Shown piece after piece: positions 1-11,700 of a stretch of DNA of 64,000 nucleotides; position 1 is the stretch's first letter, and each line of letters starts with the position of its first letter. Source of the stretch: Adiantum capillus-veneris (lineage: Eukaryota > Streptophyta > Polypodiopsida > Polypodiales > Pteridaceae); NCBI GenBank assembly GCA_014529385.2, contig CM043962.1, positions 125,348,470-125,412,469 on the forward strand, in the 5' to 3' direction. The translations under genes were made by a program, and so were the position numbers. The notes beneath the pieces were generated by a model. It was given only the letters and a program-made list of their open reading frames with translations, searched no databases and had not been told where the DNA came from.

Positions 1-780
1 ATAATGATGGCATGATGATCACATAGCACTTATGTGTGTATAACAAAATAAGAATGTATGTGTGCACATAAGTACATGACACAAGGTGATGTCTGAGCAG
101 ATGTTCATAACAATGACCATAGTAATGATGGCATGACGATGATGATTTTTGAGATGATATTCATAAGAATGGCCATAATAATGATGTCATGATGATCAGA
201 TAGCACATATGTATGTATAACAAAGTAAGAATGTATGTGTGCATGCAAATGCATGACACAAGGTGATTTTTGAGAAGATATTCTTAACAATCCCCATAGT
301 AATGATGGCATGACAATGATGATGTCTGAGAATATATTCATAACAATGGCCACAACAATGATGCCATGACAATGACGATGTCCGAGACGATATTCATAAC
401 AATGGCCATAACGATGATGGCATGACGATTGATAATGTCCACGACGATATTCATAACAATGACCATAGTAATGATGACATGAGGATGACAATGTTTGAGA
501 TGATATTCAAGACAATGTCCATAACAATGATGGCATGAGGATCAGATAGCACATATGTAGGTATAACAAAATAATAATGTATGTGTGCACATAAATACAT
601 GACATAAGATCATGTCCGAGAAGATATTCATAACAATCACCATAGTAATGATGGCATGACGATGGAGATGTCCAAGACGATATTCATAACAATGGGCATA
701 ACAATAATGGCATGACGATGACAATGTTTGAGATGCTATTCATAAGTGATTTCCATAACAATAAGTTTTCAGGAGGCAAG
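1..780. repeat. Degenerate minisatellite, about 60-bp unit
   Basis: The stretch is built from imperfect copies of a unit of roughly 60 bp that reads like gatattcataacaatggcc followed by an AT-rich ATGATGGCATGA segment. Some units are separated by a second block (a run with cacatatgtatgtataacaa, then a catgacacaaggtgat-type segment) that recurs near 30, 200 and 550. Open frames on the minus strand here are by-products of the periodicity and are Tyr/His/Cys-rich. No gene is supported. Confidence 0.8.
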
Positions 781-799
781 ATGACGCATTCAACTCTAT

Positions 800-1330
800 A
801 GAATGATCATCAAGGCACAAAATCAAGTAAATTACTCCATCAAGAATTTTAGTAATAATTCATTGTAAATTATGTGAATTTGTTTACTAGTGATAGAGTA
901 TCAAACTCTCCAATATTCTTGATCATCAAGGCACAAAATCAAGTAAATTACTCCATCAAGAATTTTAGTAATAAATCATTGTAAATTATGTGAATTTCTT
1001 TACTAGTGATAGAGTATCAAACTCTTCAATATTGGTCATGTCACTACATGTAAATTATATGAATTTCTTTACTAGTGATAGAGTATCAAACTCTCCAATA
1101 TTGGTCATGTCACTACCTGAGCATCATATATTGAAGTTGAAATATTCAACACAATGTCTAGTAGACCATCATACCAATATTATATGAATTTGTTTACTAG
1201 TGATAGAGTATCAAACTCTCCAATATTGGTCATGTCACTACATGAACATCATATATTGAAGTTAAAATATTCAACACAATGTCTAGTAGACCATCATACC
1301 AAGCACTAATGCTCAAATCCTTGGAGCATC
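800..1330. repeat. Tandem and interspersed direct repeats
   Basis: A block beginning gatcatcaaggcacaaaatc occurs at about 804 and 921. The segment tactagtgatagagtatcaa followed by actctCCAATATT recurs at about 886, 1003, 1069 and 1195, several times followed by a ggtcatgtcactac segment. A longer piece with ttgaagttgaaatattcaac is repeated near 1130, 1255 and 1335. No coding content is visible. Confidence 0.75.
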
Positions 1331-1480
1331 ACAAATTGAAGTTAAAATATTCAACACGTCGTCTAGCAACTCATCATATGAAGCACTATATTAAAATCCA
1401 TGGGCATACTATTCCATGGGATCAAAGTCAGTTGGTATAAAATTCATCTCTGCTGAATAAAAAAATATGACACAAAATGT

Positions 1481-1800
1481 ACTTAGAAAAATAAGCCTCA
1501 CGTACGTCATAAGAGCTCTAAGAACATAACTCGGCCCAACAATTTTGTCCACGTGATTTTAAAGGGCCTGTTCAGTCAATCTGATTCGACAAGGTCAATC
1601 AAAGATATAATGAAAGAAAATCTATGGTATACAAATTCATCAAGTCCAGCTAGAAAGATAAGCCTCACATATGACACAAGAACCTTAATCATGTAACGCC
1701 TACAATTTTCTGTCTACATGATTTTCAAGGGCCTGTTCAATCAAATCTTAGTCTATAATTTTATTCAAAATATAATGAAAGAAACTATATGATATGAAAA
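1481..1800. repeat. Diverged tandem duplication, about 160 bp
   Basis: Two adjacent segments share the order ATAAGCCTCAC, a cluster of A-rich codons, a CACGTGATTTT or TACATGATTTT block, AAGGGCCTGTTCA and ATATAATGAAAGAAA. The second copy starts near 1651. Divergence is substantial, so the duplication is old. No protein is suggested. Confidence 0.55.
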
Positions 1801-2445
1801 CTACGACCTCTTCTCACAAACTATTGCAGAGCCTACAGTCAGCACCAAGATCAACTTACTCATGAATAAACCAGATATGACATTCCTCGTCACCATTGAT
1901 GTCAAAGCCATGGAAACTATATGTTACTCTCATGAGAGTAGAGACCAACTTACTCAATAAACCATGGGCTAACATCACCTAAACAGACACTGACATCGTG
2001 AAAACATGCTCTTTGATTATCCATACACACAATGCTACCACCATAGAGCATGCATCACATCACTCAAAGACCACACCGGTCAATGTCCTAGATGCCTATG
2101 GGTCTCTAATCTTGTATTGATTTCAATTGCAATTTACATCAAGTAGTCCCCATCAAGACCTTAGATATAAACTATCCGCAATGATGTCTTCATCCATCAC
2201 ATCCAGGCTACGACCTAATGATTCAAGGACCTTACATAAAACAGCGTATACTTCAGTGTGTCTGCATGTAAATACTCTGACAAAAATTGAAACCAAAATA
2301 CAATCCAACCAAAATATTACTAAGAATCTTTACAAATAGATACTTATCTAATTGATTCCTTGATATGGAAAACCTCAATTGCGGTTGTCTTAGAAATCTC
2401 GATTGTTGCTATCTTTGAAATTCTTTTCTGGTTGTGCTCTCTGTA
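1801..2445. other. No gene recognised; possible copia leader remnant at the right end
   Basis: Nothing recognisable is coded in 1801-2340. The final 100 bases abut a minus-strand primer-binding site and could be the start of an internal retrotransposon region. On the minus strand they give a short open stretch rich in Ile, Lys and Thr. It is too short to assign. Confidence 0.4.
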
Positions 2446-2457
2446 GCTCGGATACCA
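2446..2457 (-). other. Primer-binding site, initiator-Met tRNA type
   Basis: On the minus strand the 12 bases read TGGTATCCGAGC. This matches the usual plant iMet primer site TGGTATCAGAGC with one or two changes. It lies directly beside the inner end of the LTR at 2458-2630, exactly where such a site belongs. Confidence 0.75.
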
Positions 2458-2630
2458 TGTTGACGATGGAAGAGGACCAAGACGAGAGATGAGAGAGGGA
2501 AGGAGAGAGAGGAAGACGACTTCAGACCTACAAACCCCAAATGTGTAGAATACTCACACAGATGATGTATAATATATAGAGGGGACCCATTTGCTATATA
2601 TGGAGTTCGTGCTGTATATAGAACTCAACA
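2458..2630 (-). mobile_element. Short LTR (173 bp) of a Ty1/copia-type element
   Basis: The segment starts TGTTGA and ends TCAACA, giving perfect 6-bp inverted ends of the TG...CA kind. The iMet primer site follows its minus-strand 3' end with no gap. It holds AT-rich TATATA blocks and a CT-rich strand typical of short copia LTRs. No second LTR or gag/pol is visible next to it, so the element is truncated to LTR, primer site and perhaps a short leader. The copia assignment rests on LTR size and primer type and is inferred. Confidence 0.7.
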
Positions 2631-5097
2631 TCTCCCTCTCTCTCTCTCACACACATCGCATTAGTGGATCGAGCTTTCTCCTAGGAATGACAACGACTTA
2701 CGCTTTTCATTTTTATAGACCATAGATAACCTGCTTCGATTACTGAGACATGTGAATGAAATATTGATTGTAATGTGCTTACAAAAAATCTCTACATCCT
2801 TGGCCACCAACACAACCAACAATATCACTTCTATGGGGAGTATGGAGTAGTTATGAAACTAGGAGAAACATTGGGAGGTCATCTTAACCTCTTCTAAATA
2901 AGATAACCACCCTTGAAGATCAGTTCATCCATCATTAAAAAAAATATGTAACCCTATGTAGCTTCCTTACACCAAGCTTTAATATATTCAATAGTAGTGT
3001 GAACCTCCTTTTGATAACACTGATCGTGTCCTGTGACCTTGGAACTTTTTTATTTACACGCATTTTCCTAGTATCCCTGATATGGGCATCCATCACACTT
3101 GATCTACGCTAATAGGTTTGCAATATTGGGTATATTCCATCATTTTATAAATCATGATGGGAATAGTTTTGCAAGAATGTGTCAATAAATGACCATCTAA
3201 AATGTTTTTAACATGGACATTTGGTTATATATAAATAGGTTAGTTTATTTTTTTCCATGGATAAGCCTACCAAGACCTAAGTAGTCTATATTCATACTAA
3301 GTTATATGTGGCCACTTGTGCTCAAGCATAGTAGGATTTTATGATAACCATAGCACCTGGCTGGATGAAGCTAGATTGTACACTTTATGCACTGTCTAAA
3401 TTATGTGGGAAACTTAAGAGACTTCTTACCACAAGAAGATGATCAATCATTATATCCCATGGATTGGGGCATAATTCTCATCAATAGCTTGTTGTTGTAG
3501 GAGAAAACATTGACCATGGAAACCAACTTCAAATATATAATTAAAATGTATGTCTTTCCATGACCCAAAAAAAGATAAAAGAAATCAATGACAAGCTAGG
3601 AATAGAATGTGCTAATTGTATTCATGATGATACCCTGGGTATATCTAGTACAACCAGAACCCATAGGACTAGACACTACTTGGTGAGAAAGGCCAAGAGA
3701 GATGTACAATATCTTAAATAAGAAGTGAAAATTGTTATCACTTGAGTGTGCAAGGTTTTTCCTTGGGATGGATGACAATCACAAGCAGCTAAGGTGGTTG
3801 TAAACTTGTCTTCTCACAATGCCAACGTGTGTTCTAATGCCTCTATATTGTTGGATGGTGGTAGGTGCAAACTTTAGCCTTGTTCGGTATATGATTTGTT
3901 GCCACAACCTTTGTATCAATCTGTTGTAATTTCTAAGAATATAACAAATTAGATTGTTATGGCATATATCATATTTTATTAGATTGTTATGGCATATGTC
4001 ATATTTGTTTCTAATGGTGCTTAGTATAATCTAATTGTATAGTTTGTATATCAAAGGGGATTTTCATAATAAGCACACACACAAACCCTTTCATTTGTGA
4101 CCAAAGCCATCGTAAGTAATCTAGTGGGATGCTCTTTGATCAGTCAAGAAGTCCTACATGTGCCGCACTTTCTCCTAAGCTCACAATCCTCTGCACTATG
4201 TTGAGGTCCATCAGAGTAACACTCCTCACATCCATTGTACATTACCTTTGCAAGCCACTATGGAGGTCATAATCTTCACCTTTGGCGTCCAACTCCTCTT
4301 GATGGTCCTTGCCATATATGACAACATAAAGAATGATGGCATCAATGAGCCAATGGGATGCATGTCGTCTTGGATGATCTTGCCCAAGGAAGCCATATTG
4401 ATAATTTGAGTGGCAACAACATCATATTAAGCTGATGTGATACGAGATGAGACCCATAGCTAAGGTTAATCTCAACCATGACATCAGCAAAACCAGGTGA
4501 CAATAGCTTTGTCAATGGTGGTGTAGTACAATTGTTACTAGTGACATTCGCCAATCCACATTTTTTTTCAAAGCTTCATTTAAAATATTAAATAGGCCAT
4601 TTATCTTTAAGAGGCTATTCACAATAATTTTGTTCGACAAGGATTATATGAATGATGAATGATCTTCTTTTTTACAAAGCCCGGCAATTGTCTACTCTGA
4701 TAATGTCTTTGTAACAAGATTAGACACTACCTTGCCATGAGAATGAGTTTTGGTAAGACCTTGTTAATGATTATCATATGATACCTGAGTCTAAATGTAT
4801 CCAATTGAAGCGAGATGATGAATCCAGTAGAGAACCTCTTTAATGTATCAAGTGAACCTAGAGAGTAGTGCTAGTTGTATCCAATTGAACCAAGTGATAA
4901 GCCCGGTGGGAACCACCTAATAAATCAGGTGATCCTAGCCTAGGCATATGACATGACTTTTAGGGAGTGAAAAAAAATTCATCATAATATACGCCAAGTT
5001 TGGCTGAATGGGGTGATTGTTAGGGTCATCCAAGCTTGGCCGGTCAAGATCAAGGTGTGAAGTTTGTAAATTCCTATAAAGGCCTCAAAAACCTAAA
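2631..5097. other. Intergenic stretch without recognisable genes
   Basis: Both strands are closed by frequent stops, and none of the short open frames resembles a known family. There is a short internal duplication around 3960-4010 (a TTAGATTGTTATGGCATAT segment twice). A repeated GTATCCAATTGAA occurs near 4797 and 4877. TCCTATAAAGGCC near 5083 is TATA-like and lies just ahead of the CT tract. It could be LTR debris, but no partner LTR is visible. Confidence 0.45.
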
Positions 5098-5142
5098 ATG
5101 AAATCTCTATTTCTTTTTCACAACAGTCGTGCCTTATTTAAT

Positions 5143-5278
<136 letters not shown>

Positions 5279-5455
5279 CCATGTTTGTGAGAGAAGAAAT
5301 TTTCTTTTGCTTCATGTTCTACATTTCCTACATACAATTTTGTTTCAAATCCTCACATTAACACTGTCATAAGTGGCTCCCAAAGTGCCCCTCATATCAA
5401 AAATTCAAAGTGAACGAAAACAATCAGAATGAATTCCTAGATTATGGACAAACTT

Positions 5456-5920
5456 TCAAACAACCAAAACTTCCTTCAGGCACAATTTATTGCCAACAAT
5501 TTGTCTAATCTCATCTAGTTTCAAAAGATAATCGAAACTCTTTTTCATAATTGAGTTGTAGTCCATGCCATGCTGAGGTACTAGTATGAGATCAAAAATA
5601 ACAAACTCTAGTGGTACGACAGCCTCTGATCCATAAACCATTTTGAAAAGGGCCATACCAGTAGTAACCTCATATGCTATTTGATATGCCCACAAAGTTG
5701 TTCGGAGCTTCTCATCCGAGTTATGGGGCTCCTTCTAAAAAATATTTGTGAGAATTGTCTTGATGGTCTTATTACTAGTTTTCACCTATACATTGCATCT
5801 ATGATGATATTGTATTGATTTTGGATGCTTGATAGAGAAAATTTCATTTAGTATCTAGATAGTATCATTTATCAAATGAGTCCCTTGATCTAAAATGATC
5901 TACAATGGATAGCCATACCG
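5456..5920 (-). pseudogene. Ty3/gypsy integrase fragment
   Basis: The minus strand, read with frame changes, gives a DQGTH-like segment (about 5870-5890) corresponding to the second catalytic Asp region. Further on comes a WAYQIAYEVTTG block followed by VYGSEAVVPLEF, the well-conserved gypsy integrase core tail. Several stops and frameshifts make it non-functional, and no zinc-binding N-terminus or RT is attached. The closest lineage cannot be told from this fragment, though the GMALFKMVYG-type block is common in Athila/Tat-like elements. Confidence 0.75.
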
Positions 5921-7149
5921 ACTATCAGGTCCAGCCTCCAGGGCTAGAGGCAAGGTGCTAGTCTGAATGGACCTTGAGGGTACCTATATAAAGGGTAGAC
6001 GCTGGGTGGGAAGATAGGTTCTAGACTCCCTCTAGCCGAACAACCATACCAGAGATAATTTGGGAAAATGAAAACCATGGAGCTATTTTGGGGAAGGGGA
6101 ATGCATGAACCTTCTGTATCTCTAGCTCATGATAAAGAAGCTTTGTTGGGCATGGCCACTTAGAGGAGGAGGGAAGATTGCAGCAACGTGCAATGAAACA
6201 CATCTTGTTAGGCGTTTTAGAGTGCACAGGGGAGTGGACAAAACCTTATTTCTTCATCTCACGATCATAAGATTACTATAAGGCAACGTCAGCCACCTTC
6301 TCTCTCCAACGTCGCCCACCATCATTGTGGTTCAAAAGTCTTTGTGTTTTTCCCACTTGAACAACCAAGGCAAGCCCATATTGGTTGATTTTCAAAAAGG
6401 TCCCCTAAGAAAGGGTGCCCACGACCCCCCCCCCCCCCACCCCCACCCTTCACCTTTTCTATTCTAATAAGAGCTGGTAGCAAGGCCAACAAGGTTGAAA
6501 GGAAAGTAGGAAGTGGAGACAAAGAAAAACCATGTCGCAGTACCTCTGAAATTGTAGGAAAATTTTATTTAATTTAGAAGATTACAAAGGTAAGCATCTC
6601 TCTAATTTTCTTCTTATTGAAATGTGTTTGACTATCCAAGTCGTATCAACAAGGTGTTCTTCCACACAAAGAGGGAAAAATATAGCAAGATCTTTTTCCT
6701 ACCTATAGATTGATGGTCTATCTTCATCGAATTAGATACAATCTTTTTTGAATGTCTTTCAATTGGCAAAAATTGCAATGGGATAGTTCTTTATGATGTT
6801 TGCAATCAACATCAACAATTGATTATGATTTGACAATATCAATTTAGCAAGGCTAATTGATTTTTGTTGTCGTTGTTTATAGCTATTTCTTGAAAATTTT
6901 GACAATGATGTTTTCTCTAAGGTGCATCTTTTCTCTAGCTAGAACAACATATTGCGATATGGATTCATATATTGATACACAGTGTACGTTTAATTTTGAA
7001 ATCCGTCGACACCAGCTTTGTCTGGTGCTACCCCGCGGTTGGTTACTCTCATGAACGTTGCCCATCCAGAAAATAGTTTGGATGATAGCATGTTACATCG
7101 AACTGCTTGATAACCAAGAGTTTAGAAAAATGCAAACACATATGATTGT
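5921..7149. other. No gene recognised; contains a poly-C tract
   Basis: Apart from a run of 14 C at 6425-6438 and the TATA-like box near 5985, nothing coding is visible. Short frames on both strands give low-complexity peptides (for instance poly-Gly over the poly-C tract). Confidence 0.5.
5985..5992 (+). promoter_or_regulatory. TATA-like box
   Basis: TATATAAA lies in a GC-richer context beginning near 5935. No coding sequence follows that would need it. It may be the promoter part of a decayed LTR. This rests on motif match only. Confidence 0.2.
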
Positions 7150-7329
7150 TTTAGAGTCTAGTTTTACACAGTTGAATGCGAATTTCACTAAGATGTCTCA
7201 TATGCTTATGCAATTCATGCAATAGTAATCCAAGGGACAAGTTAGTGAGCATACTAGGGTTTTTGTAGCATTTGTGCCTAGAAGGAGCACCCCTGGTTTG
7301 CAAAAGCAATCCTCCAATCTGGAGGGTTG

Positions 7330-7860
7330 CACCTTCTCTCTCAAGAAGAGGTGGATGACTTATTGAAGGATACCAAGCCACCAAGTTTTAGAGGGGTGGA
7401 AAGGGAGCACAAAAAATATATTTTGAATATATTCATGAGAACATGGGATGGGATTTGTGATCTTCAGCACACTTGAGATGCAATCAAGGCACTACAAAGA
7501 AGACTAACACTAGAGGGTAAGGCCTACAACTGGTGGATCAAGGAGAATGGTATCATATTACATACTTGTGAAGCCTTCAAGAATGTGTTCAAAAGGAATT
7601 TTTGCACACAAATGAAGCGGGTAAAAATTGGTATGCATGGGAAAAGTGTTCTATATATGCACCAAGATACAACACTATTGGAGTATCTCTTGCACTATCA
7701 TGATGTGATTCTCAAGGTAGAGAGTCTTGATACCTTTCATCAAGTACATGGGTTTATCCATGGATTGACATAAGAGCTTCAAAAGCATGTTAAAACCTAG
7801 GACCCAAAGATGCTTGATGACCCGATGAAAAAGAATTACTTAAAACTCACATTTTTGGCA
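7330..7860 (+). pseudogene. Retrotransposon gag fragment (Ty3/gypsy)
   Basis: The plus strand gives a block ending in the gag hallmark LEGKAYNWW (about 7513). It is followed by a W/F-rich segment, then a TTLLEYLLHYHDVILKVESL stretch and a FHQVHGFIHGL stretch. This order (KAYxWW, then xxYLxxYxDxILKLExL, then FQKxRGFxRGL) also appears in the gag of element D at 63.4-63.9 kb, so the two are the same family. It is interrupted by stops at 7771 and 7798. The protein would pack retrotransposon RNA into particles, but this copy cannot. Confidence 0.7.
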
Positions 7861-8069
7861 CCGCTTATATAAATGCATGAACACAGCCTGAACATAGCAA
7901 GAGAAGATTCATAGTAGCTACGTATTATGTATCCGAGAAGCCAAGGGGCCTAGGGGGCATTTTTCTTCATTTTTTATCAAATGTTGATAATGTTTTAAAT
8001 GACAATTCCTCGACGCGGCATAATTCTCCCTCTTCTCTTCCAACAATGGCTATTTCTCTCTCAGCAGAA

Positions 8070-8225
8070 TAAGTAAATGTTGCTAATAATTTAAAAGATT
8101 TATTAATGGAATACAAAGATGTATTCTCAAATGATTTTTCACTAAGGTTACCATTGACACGTTGTCAAGAATTTGCGGTCTTGCCAGGAAGGCACCGGGC
8201 CTCTTGCTCTGAGAGTTTGTGAGGA
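8070..8225 (+). pseudogene. Pre-RT fragment of a D-family gypsy element
   Basis: The plus-strand translation shows LLMEYKDVFSNDFSLRLPLT and then a LPGRH-like piece. It parallels the HLLTEYSDVFSSDLPSGLPP region and the LPGTKP block found just upstream of the RT of element D near 61.9 kb. It lies on the same strand as the gag fragment at 7.3 kb, with the zinc-knuckle and protease segments missing, so an internal deletion is likely. The reading frame is lost beyond 8225. Confidence 0.6.
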
Positions 8226-8279
8226 AGCTCAAGGGTTATGAGAAGGAGCTAAGATGTAGATAATATAGCTTCTAAAGCT

Positions 8280-10318
8280 AAAGAAGAAATGTAGCCAAAG
8301 AAGCCGCTCACTTTTGCTTACAAACACACACGTGATGGAGAGAACTCATGAAAGATAGTCAAAACAAAACAAAAATGAAAACATCGAGATTACGATCATA
8401 TCGTATCATGGGTAGGATAAAAGGGTTAATGGATGAGTTAATGATATTTAATCTTTGTTGTCCAAATAAGTTGCGGATTGCTCTTTGGAACTGTAGCTTT
8501 GTGCTTACTATAATGTATATGTTTTGTCTAGCGATTGGGATTAGTTGTGAGTACAAATCCTCTTGATTCATAATAAAATAACCACATTCACATCAAAAGA
8601 GAAGTCATAGTCAATAATAGGTAGTATGATGGGATCTTGTGAGAGAAGTATTTCATTGAGCCTTTCAGGACCAAATAGAAACACTATGCATTGTTGAAAG
8701 TGAATCTTTCGACTAATCCAAATGTTGATCCTAATGGATTGCACTGAATGGAATTGAAAGAAATTACCTCTATTTGGATTATGGTTATTCATCAATGATA
8801 TACTTAGTATGTTCAAAGATAAAGGTGTGAAAGAAGTGAAAGGAGAAGAAGAAGAGAGTTTCTCTCCCAAGCCCTATTGTTGCCCTTAGGCAATAAGGAT
8901 ACTGCGGGGAGAGAAGTACCTATAGCAAGGAGATTCTAGAGTTTGTGGAAGAGAATGAGAACCTTAAGAGAGAGAGATGCGTGTGGAAGATGAAGATATG
9001 GTTACTAACCTTGTGCTCATAATTGTTTCCCGCAAGAAGGTTGTTCTCATTACATTGACAAGGTTGCTACTTGAATACCTTCCAATGAAACAATTAGGAC
9101 ACAACAAGAGAGATCAAAGAAGGAGTAAGATAGAATTAGAGATAGATCTAAGTGTGGTGGTGGTATTAAAGATAGATAATGAGAGATAGAGATAGAGTTA
9201 GAGACAAGTATTGGACTAGATATGAAAATGAAAGTAAAACTAGCAACACATATCTTACATGAGAGCAATCGCCACCACCTTAATGGAGAGAGAAGATGAG
9301 GCAAGACTTCAGCCTTTCTTCAAGAAAAAGTGTGGCACTAAGATGAGTGTGTCACTATGGAATTGAGCTATTCTCACTCACTCATAAATTGCCTCATTGA
9401 AGAGAAGGTTGCCCTTTTTATAGGTGAGGGAGCCATGTTTTACATAATCACTTGATTAGGCTAAAGAGTTAGCCCAAATCAAATGTTCTCTGGATATTTA
9501 TTAAAATGGGCAATATTAGGACTCAAAGTATCATGAAATTCAGCATTTTTGGTCGTTGAGGCTCCATGTGGGTGCATGATGTATGTGGGCCCCACCTAGG
9601 CATCTTCTGTGTGGCTCCAGCAGGGGGTCCCAACTTGTGTGTCTTGTCCTTCAAGGAAACTTTGAGGTGTCACATTCACATGCTTGTGTCTTTTATCCTC
9701 CAAATATCTTATTTTATGGAAAAATACCGAGATTACCTCTTTTCACTTGATTCACCTGTTTACCATCTCTTCTTGCAGTGTAGTTGTGAGAGGCTTTTCC
9801 CTGTAACTTTTGCCCTGTAACTCGGATTGACATGCTTCAAAAGGCAAAATTGGCCTACTAAAAGATCTTGACTTGGTTTTGTACTTTTCTCCATGCCCTT
9901 AGGTCGGTATTTTCAAATTGGTATGGTCCAAGAAGCTTTGGATCTTCCTTTTCATAAAGTCTTGTATTAGGCCCTTCCCTCTTGTATGTATCCAAGAAGG
10001 TATGCATTATTGAAGGGTTATATTATTAAATAAATGTGAAAAGAAGAAAATAATTTATATATGGTAGGGTATAGCTGAGATATTAGAAGAAATATACAAA
10101 TGCTTTTCCCCCAGACAAAAAGAGGCACAATCATTGATACTTCTCTTGCAATACTTTCTAATAGTAATGTACATTTATATTACTTCAAAGGTAATACTAA
10201 GGTATGGTAGAAAGCTTTTATTTATGCATATGAGTATTATATGAATTATACTTATGCGTCAAAAAGTCACAAGATAAATCGTTTAATGCCCATTCCCACT
10301 ATACACGTGCCACAGCAT
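8280..10318. other. Intergenic or LTR-derived DNA of element E
   Basis: 8.3-9.3 kb is GA-rich (GAGAGA and GATAGA clusters near 9175-9210) with no convincing coding frame. The right part, ending at 10326, should belong to the 3' LTR of element E, because the minus-strand LTR start lies there. Its far end was not found. 9566-9820 is open on the plus strand but resembles nothing known. Confidence 0.4.
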
Positions 10319-10339
10319 GACATCCACCCCCTCTAAACT
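10319..10339 (-). other. Polypurine tract and 3' LTR start of element E
   Basis: On the minus strand a purine tract, GTTTAGAGGGGG, is followed directly by TGGATGTC, the LTR start. It sits about 40 bases beyond the stop of the pol frame, the expected place for second-strand priming. The same arrangement (CAGAGGGGG, then TGGATGTC) occurs at 21151-21167 in element R2. Confidence 0.7.
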
Positions 10340-10380
10340 TCCACATCCTCCGGTATGTGCCATATTGTCTCTTTGTATGA

Positions 10381-11646
10381 TCAGACCTCTTGTACATCTT
10401 CCTTGCTTTCTTCTTCACTGGATGATTCTAGAGCTTCATGTTCACTTTGATCTTCACTTGTGTTTTTCTCTTTTCCCTCATCAACATCTTCTAGATCACT
10501 GTCTCCTCTTCTCTTAAACATTTTGATCCTTTTTCCTGCAATGGGAATCTTTACTTCTGTACCATCTAGTTCAGACAAACTGTAAGTAGAATTTTCATGC
10601 ACATGCTTTACAACATACGGTCCAAACCATCTTTTTGAGAACTTACGCATGACTGTGTGCTGGTTATCAAGGCTACTCTCATACACTAAAACCCAGTCAC
10701 CTTTGTCAATTGCTTTGCTCATGAGTCGATGTCGCCTATCAAAGTAGTCCTTGTTTTTCAACCTTGCATTTTTTAGTCTTTCTTTTGCAGCTTCAATGTC
10801 TCCAGGTCTTCTCTCTAGTTGCCTTATACGTAGTGCAAGGAGATATTCCCTGCTAAGCCCCTCTTGCCAAGGTAGTACATTCCATGTGGGAATTGTATCT
10901 TCAATCAGCATCACTGGCTTTTGACCATACATTAGCTCCGCAGGTATGTAGCCAGTTACTGAGCTATGTGTTGTACGATCAACCCATAAAGCATATGGTA
11001 ATAGTTTTGGCCACTCACCAACTCTTCCTTCACAAACCTTGGCCAAAGCTTTGATGATAGGAGGATGCCCTCTTTCACTCTTTCCATTGCCTTCAGGGTT
11101 GTAAGCTGTAGTAAGAGAAAGCTTGATTCCTAATCTAGAAAAGAACTCCCTTGCTTCTTCGACATCCAGTTCACCTCTATCTGCAATTATTTTTCCCATA
11201 CAACCATAACGGCAAATCACCTCTTCAAGAAGGAATTTGCACATAGCTGCGGTGGTTTTAGCTCTCAATGCTCTTCGTTCAACTTTGTTAGTTAGTTCCT
11301 CTCGTGCAAGAACCAAGTATCTCATCTGCCAGAGTCTTAAAGGCATTGTGACTAGATCCACAACCCATTTATAGTGCATGGCTAGTGGATATGTAGGGTG
11401 CAATCCATCACGATATCGGACATTTGAATACATTTGACAAGTTACACACGACTCTACAAACTGAGATACATCTTTATACATACCCTTCCACCAGTATTTT
11501 TCTTTCAACTTGGAGAAGGTTTCCCATACACCCCTATGTCCAGCCCATAGACTCTCATGAAACTCTTGCATGAGCTTTACTTGAGTCTCTTTTTTACATA
11601 TAACCCATTGTGGTGTAGAACCCTTTTGTTTAAGATGCTTCCACAA
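10381..11646 (-). pseudogene. Element E integrase with C-terminal tail
   Basis: 421 codons are uninterrupted on the minus strand. An HHCC zinc-binding module (FHESLWAGHRG ... ESCVTCQMYS) begins near residue 28. The integrase core follows, with Asp in VVDLVTMP, Asp in IIADRGELD and Glu in NPEGNGKSERG. Then come an SH3-like basic region (KGDWVLVYESSLD ... RWFGPYVV) and an acidic Ser/Glu-rich tail. No chromodomain is present. The frame continues upstream into RNase H across one stop at 11701, so this is the last part of a pol polyprotein and not a separate gene. It would insert element DNA into chromosomes. The catalytic residues look intact, but the polyprotein is broken upstream. Confidence 0.85.
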
Positions 11647-11700
11647 GTAACCATCCCTTAAAAAGTACCCATATGCTTTCCTGCGTATCCTCTTGAATTC

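Noticed and set aside
6322-6522. Frame with a poly-Gly run
   Set aside because: Created by the poly-C tract. No other support.
9566-9820. 84-codon plus-strand frame
   Set aside because: No motif, no similar copy, and within probable LTR sequence of element E.
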